Below, piece by piece: positions 20,377-27,668 of a stretch of 27,668 nt of DNA. Source of the stretch: Gnetum montanum (lineage: Eukaryota; Streptophyta; Gnetopsida; Gnetales; Gnetaceae); the NCBI GenBank assembly GCA_015680685.1, contig MNCI01011864.1:303652-331319 (forward strand), written 5' to 3'. The notes beneath the pieces were generated by a model, which saw only the letters and a list, made by a program, of their open reading frames with translations, was not told where the DNA came from and made no database searches. A program made the translations under genes and the position numbers. Every line of letters begins with the position of its first letter. The stretch's first letter is position 1.

Positions 20377-20381
20377 CATGA
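20377..20381. repeat. Target-site duplication of element A, right copy (CATGA)
   Basis: Exact match to 10332-10336, immediately outside the 5' LTR end TCATCA. Confidence 0.85.
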
Positions 20382-22200
20382 CAAATAAAATAAGATAAAA
20401 CAAAACAAAACTTTAGATCTTGATGTAGTCATAAGTTCCTAGTGATGGTGACTCCTTCATTAGTCCCTTTCCTTTGTCATTGGGCTTTTGGAATTAGTAT
20501 CTGTTAAGTAATGCTAGAAGCTTCTTCTCTTCTAATCTAAGATTATGTACCATCTAGGTGAATTTGGTGATGTCTTCTAGGATTTGTACTTCCCATGGAC
20601 AAGGAAACTGTGGAAGCATTTTATTCACCTTCAAATGCTGGGCCGTGAACTACCGTTGTTTATCTTCAAATGCTTTTGCTACTTTTCTTAGTTCCTAGTA
20701 ATCTGTCATTTTGATGAGTTAGATTTGCTGCAACATCTTTCTAGTCTTGGTAGCTAGCCTTGACTACTTGAAGCTCGAATGTTGAGATGTGTAATTTTTG
20801 TTATGCATCTTTTCTATTTGCCAACTCTTTCTCAAACATCACATACACTGTGGTCACTTACTACTCCAATTCATTTCTATGTCTACTTACATTAAGCATG
20901 GATAGATTAGCATAATGAAGGTTTGCTAATCCCATGTATTCTATGAGATCTTTGATCTGTAGGTCTTTATTTTTGATTTCTGCTTGATGTACATGGGTAA
21001 TTCCATCCAAGATCAGCTTCCAATTAGGTGTTTGCATTGTGATTAAATTGATTTTAACTTTGGCCATCTCGATTTCCATTTCATTAATCTATTTATACAT
21101 GCCCACTTGGTCTTTAAAGTGCTATTTTAGTCTTTCATGTTTCTTGGCCTCATTTTGTCATGAACTAATTTTAATAGTTGACTTTTGACAAATTGAGCAA
21201 ACCTGTTTCATTGATAGGATTCTATTCTCTTTGGTTAGTTTTTGCATGTCTTGGTTGAATCTAGCAAATTTCTCTATTAGTTGAAGGATGATTTCTTCAA
21301 GGATATTCTTTTGTTTCTCTATGTCAATTAACCTTATATTCTTTGCAGAAATCTTTTTGTTTTCTTTCTCCAAGATAGTTAGGGCTTTGACATAAGCATA
21401 TGTTTGTGCTTTAGTCACTAAGTCATTCCACGTTGCTTTCTTCTTCTTCCTCTTCACTTGAATGTTTCTAGCTGGACAGCTGCTTAGTTCTAAATTTATC
21501 TAGTTAGTCTAGCACTACGTATCATGCAAGGTCTTGTTTCTTTGCTTTTAATGTTGCTAATTTTTCTTACAACCTTTGCATCTCAATTTTTACATGTTCA
21601 GTCTTAGTTTCAGCCATTACCAGCTTGCCCTTGGTTGAAATGAGTTTAGACTACATTGTAGTGATATTACTGGGGATATAAAAAAGATTCTACATTACTT
21701 AGCTTGTCTACATTAGTCGATCTAAGATGTCCTCATGCTCTTATGGGTTCATATAGGTTCTAGCTATGGTTTTAACATACTTGGCTCCAGTATTTATTGG
21801 TGGTACAACAAGAATATTTGAATTTTTTTAACATGACCTATAATTAATTCAATTGCTTCTGCAGCACCCTTGTGTTGCATAACCATGACAATGGCTTCTT
21901 CTCTTGTTTTAAGCGTGACACAAAAGGATGTAGTGTTTCTTGATATTTGCTATGCCCAATCCTCATCTTTTCCTACTTGTAATGAAATTTGATCATTAGC
22001 AAGTCTTGTTGATATTGTAGGCCTTCTAGGAGTATCTCTTACTTGGTACATGCTCAAGACTTCTCTATTACCCCAATTGATGGTTTCAACTATTGGTTGT
22101 AGATGGCTCATAGAAGGTTCATAATCCTATTGTGCTAGTGGAGCACTTGATCCTAGTCTATCTTACTAGGTATTGATCCACTAGGTCTTGCTTACTCTTG
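20382..22200 (-). pseudogene. Decayed coiled-coil protein gene in the interior of element B
   Basis: On the minus strand a protein-like reading runs from about 22190 to 20500 with scattered stops, an original length of about 550 residues. The N-terminal third has VETINWGNREVLSMYQVRDT, RRPTISTRLANDQISLQVGK, DEDWA, SFCVTLKTREEAIVMVMQHK and GAAEAIELIIGHVKKIQ, which looks globular. The remainder is heptad-like and Lys/Glu-rich: KLVMAETKTEHVKIEMQRL, EKLATLKAKKQDLA, an acidic patch EEEEEE, then open frames 21158-21457 (LEKENKKISAKNIRL, LIEKFARFNQDMQKL and a VCSIC pair) and 20861-21079 (HQAEIKNKDLQIKDLIEYMG). It has the same orientation as element B and ends next to B's 3' region, the place of accessory or env-like ORFs. 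No signal peptide, membrane span, gag core or RT motif is visible. I do not recognise the family. Confidence 0.6.
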
Positions 22201-22201
22201 T

Positions 22202-22622
22202 CCTATGGCTAGAATGTTTTCTACTAGTGTGGTGTTGGCACATTTCTACCATTCCATGGACTAGCGATTTGATAAGAAAAGTTTAGTTCAGAATTTTGAT
22301 TGTATTAATCTTCTTGAGCTGATTAGCGATGATACAAATTGTGATAGACTTCCGCAGATAGAAAATTCTGCAGATAGAAAATTTATTTACCTAGATTGTT
22401 GCCCTTTAGAGATGGAGGAAACTTGCATAGTTAATATCATAGTTAAGGAAAATGACAATGAGTTGCTATCAAATGGAGTTATTCCTCCTCATGAGTTCTT
22501 GAGAGGTAAATAGTAGAACAAGCTAACAAGTAAAGCTAGGGATAACTTGCAGCAACGTTTAAAGGGAGGATTTGACCCTAATCAGGAAAACAATAGTTCA
22601 ATATATAGAAGGAGTTCTTGGT
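22202..22622 (+). pseudogene. Plant gene remnant, possibly S40/DUF584-like
   Basis: One plus-strand frame stays protein-like for about 140 codons with only a few stops. It reads MARMFSTSVVLAHF, then QNFDCINLLELISDD, CPLEMEETCIVNIIVKENDN, and NGVIPPHEFLRGK ending at stops near 22511. It resumes as RDNLQQRLKGGF and NNSSIYRRSSW. Senescence-regulator S40 (DUF584) proteins have an acidic stretch followed by a (I/L/V)PPHE(Y/F)LA motif and a C-terminal R.LKGRDLS.VRNAIW.KTGF block. The PPHEFL match is direct; the C-terminal resemblance is loose and the ASFSV..G segment is not visible. It could be a retro-copied or captured gene fragment, or another protein altogether. It is the only plus-strand coding signal in this part. 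Confidence 0.35.
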
Positions 22623-23340
22623 GAAAGTAATGCATGACCTGCATTACCACACCCACACACAATAGGAGTATGATCATTATCTCATTATGCATCATCTACT
22701 CTTGGGTGATGTTGAAATTGGAGGCAATTTTCAAGTGATCGGTGACGAATGATTGCAACAAGAAGAAAAGTATTGACATGATAGTGTTTTGGGGATGGGA
22801 GGCTCTGATAGCATCTGCACAATGTTGTGCATGGTGGATCTCTCCACACTGCTCTTGTGAGCACACAATAGTGCCAAAAATAGTAGATGTTGCACCTGCT
22901 TTTCCAGAACATTGCTCTGCTATGAATCTAGTATCATTTTTAGTAACTTGTCCTTGGTCTCCTCCTCCTTCTCGACCTCTTCCATTTTTGTTGCTTCTGC
23001 TGCTCTGGTGATGACATACAACAGTCTTCTTCTACTACTACTACTTCTTGCTATTCCATTACTACTCATCCTACAACTCACGTTACAATGCACGCTTGCG
23101 GATTTAACTTGGCTGTAACAACAATTGAGAGCACAAGGATGTGCCAGTGGTAGTTGCAAATGAACACATTACACTTGTTGACTATCATTGCCAATGCACA
23201 AGATCATGCTCATGCTCATCATGCTCATGACTACTGCACTAGTGGTAACTAGTGTGTGGCTAGTACTGGTTAAGTAATTTATGGCTAACAAACACGTGGT
23301 TGTTTAGCATGTTGTTTAATAATAATTATTTAAGAAGAAA
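22623..23340. other. Unassigned stretch with relatively high GC and trinucleotide runs
   Basis: Base composition is less AT-rich than the neighbours. CTT/CTC/CTG- and ACT-type trinucleotide runs lie at about 22955-23060, and ATGCTC repeats at about 23205-23230. Frames are open on both strands here (plus 22742-23011 and 22912-23118; minus 22685-22912 and 22920-23159) because of these runs. None has a recognisable motif. It could be decayed sequence next to the S40-like remnant. Confidence 0.4.
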
Positions 23341-23413
23341 GGGAATCTATGCCACAGTTGTTCAATATCCTATAGGTATGAAACAAGTGCCAATTATAAT
23401 TTTTAATATTTAT

Positions 23414-23617
23414 GGTAGTTATAACTAACTACCATTGTGGTTGTAACTTTCCTTAGTGATTGCAACCAAATTTTAATTTCCCATGATGTTGTAACCATGA
23501 AATAAGATACTTGGCAACTATATTTATTTTCTCTATAACAGTTACAACTAACTCTTATGTCGTAACCAACCTTAATCTTCCATAATGGTTGTAACTACCA
23601 TGAAGCGACTATAAAAA
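23414..23617 (+). promoter_or_regulatory. Candidate plus-strand promoter with repeated GTTGTAAC motif
   Basis: TATAAAAA at 23610-23617 in the context GCGACTATAAAAAGAG. In the 200 bp upstream a GGTTGTAAC-like word recurs in both orientations: about 23414 (GGTAGTTA with its inverted partner TAACTACC), 23439, 23488, 23540 (AGTTACAACTAAC), 23561 and 23587 (GGTTGTAACTACC). A purine-rich leader follows. No gene was recognised downstream, so this may be the U3 of another LTR whose ends I cannot define. Confidence 0.45.
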
Positions 23618-23639
23618 GAGTTTCAAGGGTAGAATGGAA

Positions 23640-24695
23640 AAATAGAGAGGATTTTGGGGAAAGATACTTAGAAGAATATTGAAGATTGTAAAGCATGGCT
23701 TGCTAAGACATCAATTCAACTACTTTCTTTTAATCTTGTGGTGAATTCATTTCTTTCCATTTTTTTTAGTTACTTAGCTAATGGTTTAGTTAGTATCGTG
23801 TTTAGCATTTAATTTTGGGATTTTATAAGTTGCTTTTATAGCTTTGTTTTTGCATAATATTAGACTTCTATTAGGTTTGCCATATAAGAGCTTATGTTGC
23901 ATTCGAAAAGCATCTTGAAAAATTTAATAGTAATGTCTTATTGAAATTGCCTATTTTAGTTTAGGGAATCAAGAAAATATTTGATACTTTGCGATGACTA
24001 AAATAGCTTTATTTCTTTTATTGTTTATTACCTTAATATTTTAATCTTGAAATTGTCAAATTTTTTAAAGAAGTTCTATTATTTGCAATTCTTGACTAAT
24101 ATTAACTAGCCAAATTAAAGCTTGTATTTTGTTGTTTACAAAGCATTTTGGTAGTTAAATAAGAGTGTTTTTTTATGAAATTACTTGTTAAGCTCAAAGG
24201 GTTTGAATGATATGTAATAGATTGAATTGGAATAACTTTATTGAAAAGTGTTTTCTCATGTCAATTTATCTTGCTTAACTATTTGAGATTCCACACAAAT
24301 TTGTTTTTTTTTCTCTTTTTCTAAAACCCATTAAATCTTGCTCTATTTCTAGTTTTCGTGTGGAACTTTTTCTTTGGGGGAAATTAGCAGTAAATTAGAA
24401 AAATTGTGCTCAAGTATTGTTGTGAAATTTTATTTATTTCAAGTAATGTACTATAGGGACTATGTAGGCTAAGTGATTTAACAAAATAGAAATATTCAAC
24501 AACTCATAGTATTTGACAAAGCTAGCTGAATTTCTTTTATGATAGCTAATTGCATTTTCATTCACAAACCCACACATTTTAACATTCATAATAGCAAACA
24601 CATACTCACGATTAGTTCATTTCATAATCACTAAGTTTGTTTAGAGGTATTTGGGCCTCGGTGTTGCTAGAAGATCAACAAGCACCTAAGCCTTG
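23640..24695. other. AT-rich stretch, nothing recognised
   Basis: Downstream of the candidate promoter both strands are AT-rich with many stops. If the promoter belongs to an LTR, this may be its R/U5 and beyond. No PBS match and no protein motif was found. Confidence 0.4.
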
Positions 24696-25210
24696 TGATG
24701 AGTGGTGAGGTAGCCCTATGCCCAACCATACAAATCATAGGCATTCATGTGCAATCCAGTTGAATTTCGTAGACTTTAATTACCAAGTATGTTGGAGCTA
24801 AACGGTGAGTTCATGTTGTTAGTTCGTTGTCTTTCCAGCTTCACTTGTGAAATGCAAGTGTATGGTTAAGTGTGACTGAGGAGTAAGATTTTTATGATTT
24901 ATGTTTTATCAATTTGATTGCCTAAAAAAAATAATGAAAGTGAGAGTAATTAAATGCTAAGTGAACTACTGTCTAATCTAACCTGACATAAGTAACCATC
25001 CCCACTTTTCAGACACATCCTGAACTTCATGTAAACATTGCTAGGTTGTCAAATGCTAATCATTTCTGAGCTACCAAGTGTCACATGTATGTTTGAAGGA
25101 GTCATGCTTGTGTATTCTAATTAGTTGCTTAATTAATCAAAATTAATTGCTGAATGAATAACATTAATGTAAACTACATGAAATCATGATATGTAAATAC
25201 ATAAAGAAAG
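24696..25210 (-). mobile_element. LTR D (A-family), interrupted by element C
   Basis: The left end TGATGAGTGGTGAGGTAGCC and the following 500 bp align closely to the first 500 bp (plus coordinates) of both LTRs of A, including TGTTTTATCAATTTGATT, GAAAGTGAGAGTAATTAAAT and the AATTAATTG repeat region present in the 5' but not the 3' LTR of A. The copy stops at ATAAAGAAAG (25210), in the middle of the LTR, exactly where LTR C begins. No primer-binding site lies to its left, so D is more likely a 3' or solo LTR than a 5' LTR. Confidence 0.85.
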
Positions 25211-25631
25211 TGATGAGTGGCGAGGTACCCCTACACTCAACCATATGAAATGAGCATAGCACGTGCGATCCAGTCGAACTCCGTAGACTAAATGCCTAAA
25301 CGCCACAAGGAACACTTGGGGTTAATTAATCATTGTTTCCCCAAACTTACTTGTTGTTGTCACAGTGTATGGATAAGGAAGTTCGAGGTATATGATTTTT
25401 TTGGCCTTGTCTGGTTTATCTCCTATGCTACGGGGTGAAGGGTTGAGAGACTAAAACTAACTCTAACTACAACGCTAAGTCCTAGTGTCAGCATCCATTC
25501 CCACTTGTCGTACACACCCTGAACTATGCAATTGTGGCTACCAAACGCTAATCGTTACTGGGATTACCACACGTAACGCACATGCTCGAAGCGGTTGTAT
25601 TGAGGCACCTAACTAGCCTAAGTGTGACAGC

Positions 25632-25798
25632 AGTCGATTCCTTGACTAGCCGTACACATCCGTAGATGCTTGTAATCAAGTCGTACTTGTCCCACATTTT
25701 AGGAGATAAGGGTGAGAGAATCTAATCACGATGAGTAGCCGATTCCTTGGCTAGCCGTACACATTCGTCAATGCTCGTAACCAAGTTGTACTCGTTCC
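25632..25798 (+). repeat. Direct repeat of about 62 bp inside LTR C
   Basis: AG(T/C)CGATTCCTTG(A/G)CTAGCCGTAC at 25632 recurs at 25737 (offset 105), followed in both by ACAT(C/T)CGT, ATGCT(T/C)GTAA and CAAGT(C/T)GTACT. The duplication explains part of the greater length of LTR C. Confidence 0.85.
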
Positions 25799-26046
25799 GC
25801 GCTACTAGGAAAGTAGTAAATAACATTAAATAAACCTATCCATGTACTGCAAGATTTATCCACAAAGCTCGTCTTTATTGCTGTACATAACTTGCGTTTA
25901 GGTACAAAGCTGCTCGAATAAAGAATCATTCACTTGGGGGACTTCTACTGCGGGCACATGGAAAATATTCTATCTCTGGGATGATCAATCCACCAGAGCT
26001 TCGCTACTTCTAGCCTAGGATGACAAATGAGGGGAGTGCCACCTCT

Positions 26047-26054
26047 TATTTATA
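26047..26054 (-). promoter_or_regulatory. TATA box of LTR C
   Basis: Minus-strand TATAAATA in the context ATCTATAAATAAGAGG, about 90 bp from the U3 start. The GATATC cluster lies between it and the LTR end. Confidence 0.75.
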
Positions 26055-26072
26055 GATTTGGTGACGGACTGC

Positions 26073-26128
26073 GATATCACGTACGCGATATCGGAGGGGA
26101 CGACGCGATATCGCGGCTTGTGCATATC
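26073..26128. promoter_or_regulatory. GATATC palindrome cluster in U3 of LTR C
   Basis: GCGATATC, CGCGATATCG, CGCGATATCGCG and CATATCGCG lie 14-20 bp apart directly upstream of the TATA box (minus strand). The equivalents in LTR A (20265-20332) and B' (8602-8648) keep the spacing style but are eroded by transitions. Confidence 0.65.
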
Positions 26129-26139
26129 GCGTCTCATCA

Positions 26140-27668
26140 TACCCCCATGACTGAATGAAAAATCGTCCTCGAGTTCCTTACAATAATATCGGGTAGGTAT
26201 GGGATTATTGAGGGGAATGGAACTAATGGGATGACGTGTGAATGGATCATTATTACAAGACTTGACAAAACTGGTGTTCATGACAACAAGGGTGAACACC
26301 TTATTACAATGACATCAAGCCACATTTGGCAACTGAAAGAAAAGAGGAAAGAGAAGAGAAGAGAAGAAGAGAGAAGAGTCTTGCTGCTGCGAACGCCTAG
26401 ATTGCGCCTTCCATTGTCCGTCTGTAAGCGCATCATCGATTCTACTTCTTGCATAGCTTCTTCAGCACTGCTCCATTCCAAGTGCTTCCTCTAGATCTGG
26501 GTCGTTGTTGTATGATTGCCATCTACACACACAACACAATCATATATTAGCAAGGGTAATTGAATCATTAAGTAATTAATACCTTTCTTCGGTGTAAGTC
26601 CATTGGCTAGGTTGTGGTATGGCTGATATGGACCTGGGAAGATGTAGATGATGAATATCGAAGGTGCAGGGGTTAGGAAGAGAAACAAAAAAATTCAAGG
26701 CTTAGGAGAAAAATTGAAAAATCAGGCCCCGTACCCCCATGACTAAGCGCGAACCTCCGGTAGCGTTAGAATGGAGAAAGAAAAGGAGTAAGAAAGATAG
26801 GTAAAAAGGGACAAATATGGCATCAATGAAGTGGATGTCAAGATGTAAATGAACAAAAATTAAAATTAATTGCAAAATGTTAAGGAAAAGAAGTTAACTA
26901 ATGTTCCAAATAGGAATGTTAGTGGGTCCTCCCCAAAGCAGGCTCATGCCGTTAATGCCCTGACAAATCCACATTCAAAGAGTCCGTAGGCTCCGGAATG
27001 TCTTTTGGAACAAGAGTTAAAGTCTTAACTGCAAGAATTTACCAAAAAGAAAACAATGCATCAACCAAAATATATACACTAATGATACAACCGACAATGA
27101 GGTGAACAATGGAGAGAAGGATGAAGAGAAGAGAAATGGAATGGAATCCCAAGAACAAGGTGGTGTACAGCCCCTTGTATGTTTGATGATTAATGTGACT
27201 TGGCAAATCTCATTCCAACTCCGGGCTCAAACCAACCACTTTCAGTGGCTTCGCATCAATGCATTTGGTTAAACCATCCACTTGGATAACGAGGATGCAT
27301 CTTCAAGAGCCACCACCAGTCTGACGAGAAAAAGAAGAGAACGGGAAGCGAGAAGGGCCTTAGTTAGAGGGAACACTTTGGTTCCATAACCAGTGCTTGC
27401 AGCCCAAAGTTATTCCATCTAAGGGGTGTGCTTTGAATCCTCACTTTGCTTTTTTTTTTGTATTTTATGCTTTTATGCGTGGGGACCACACCATGCAAAG
27501 ACTTCTTATTTTTATTGTCTCAGCTTCCGATAATTGGGTAACATCGGAATGGTAAGAAAACTCAAGAAGAAAACATCCAAGCACCCAAGAAAATGACCAA
27601 CACAAAAGCACCAAGTTCCCTTAAAGTCACACCCTTTGCAATCCTTGAGTCCTTCCTTAGTTTGAGAA
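26140..27668 (-). mobile_element. 3' interior of element C, continuing off the right edge
   Basis: It begins on the minus-strand side of LTR C with the PPT-like CATGGGGGTA. It is collinear with the non-coding 3' region of element A (11172 to about 12690): shared are the CTCGAG-containing start, TGTTCATGACAA, GTGGGTCCTCCCCAAAGCAGG, AACCAACCACTTTCAGTGGCTTCGCAT, GGGGTGTGCTTTGAATCCTCAC and the final CACACCCT...TGAGTCCTTCC. Pol would lie to the right, outside the window. No gene is seen within this part; a minus-strand 94-codon frame (26015-26299) straddles the LTR boundary and is not real. Confidence 0.8.
26333..26376 (+). repeat. GA-rich purine tract
   Basis: Imperfect GAAAAGAG/GAAGA units within the 3' interior of C, a simple repeat absent from element A. 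Confidence 0.8.

Larger units (their letters stand above)
25211..26139 (-). mobile_element. 3' LTR of element C, inserted in LTR D
   Basis: This is a 929-bp LTR with ends TGATGAGTGGCGAGGTACCC and TCATCA, followed by TACCCCCATGACTGAATG as in element A. It is homologous to LTR A over its length but CpG-rich and much less decayed. U3 has GATATC words at 26073, 26087 and 26107 plus CATATCG at 26123; the TATA box is at 26047-26054. The left flank GAAAG (25206-25210) should recur beyond the window after C's 5' LTR if this is a simple insertion. Confidence 0.88.

Noticed and set aside
22685-23159. Overlapping open frames on both strands
   Set aside because: They are opened by trinucleotide runs, have no domain motifs, and neither strand is favoured.
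24631-24695. Primer-binding site left of LTR D
   Set aside because: No stretch after the LTR end resembles the tRNA-Asp site of element A or the common tRNA-Met site, so D is not called a 5' LTR.
26015-26299. 94-codon minus-strand frame
   Set aside because: It straddles the boundary between LTR C and its interior and includes the GATATC cluster, so it is a chance opening.

Overview
This window looks like repeat-dense, AT-rich nuclear DNA from a seed plant with a large genome. The reasons are Ty3/Gypsy LTR retrotransposons of the Athila/Tat type primed by tRNA-Asp, a plant-style LINE remnant, a 134-bp satellite array, and no intact host gene. Nothing resembles a bacterial operon, plasmid or CRISPR system. 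Almost every recognisable coding region is a decayed transposon gene with stops and frameshifts.

Layout. 1-909: probable 3' interior of a plus-strand LTR element (here E). 910 to about 1941: its LTR, with a tandemly repeated U3 and a TATA box. About 2076-2520: degenerate minisatellite. 2530-4214: mostly featureless, except a possible host exon on the minus strand (3641-3826). 4215-6960: array of about twenty 134-bp monomers. 7870-8545: minus-strand end of a LINE reverse transcriptase. 8594-10144: two old LTRs of one family placed tail to tail (B' on plus, B on minus). 10145-10336: start of the interior of element B, interrupted by element A.

Element A (10337-20376, minus strand) is the centrepiece. 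It is a complete Ty3/Gypsy provirus-like unit with an exact 5-bp target-site duplication (CATGA), both LTRs, a primer-binding site, a polypurine-tract remnant, and gag, protease, RT, RNase H and integrase in order. All its genes are broken except a 200-codon stretch over the protease. Beyond it the interior of B resumes. That interior carries a long decayed coiled-coil gene on the minus strand (about 20500-22190), in the position between pol and the 3' LTR where accessory or env-like ORFs sit.

22202-22622 holds a plus-strand coding remnant that may be an S40/DUF584-type plant gene. 23414-23617 looks like a plus-strand promoter. At 24696 a further A-family LTR (D) begins. It is cut at 25210 by a younger, CpG-richer relative (C), whose 3' LTR (25211-26139) and 3' interior run off the right edge. 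The same promoter design, a TATA box preceded by clustered GATATC-like palindromes, recurs in A, B' and C. The 3' non-coding block is conserved between A and C.

The best candidates for something little described are the coiled-coil ORF inside B, the 134-bp satellite with heat-shock-element-like palindromes, the tail-to-tail LTR pair, and the palindrome-studded U3 of this family. All family names come from reading translations by eye; no database search was possible.
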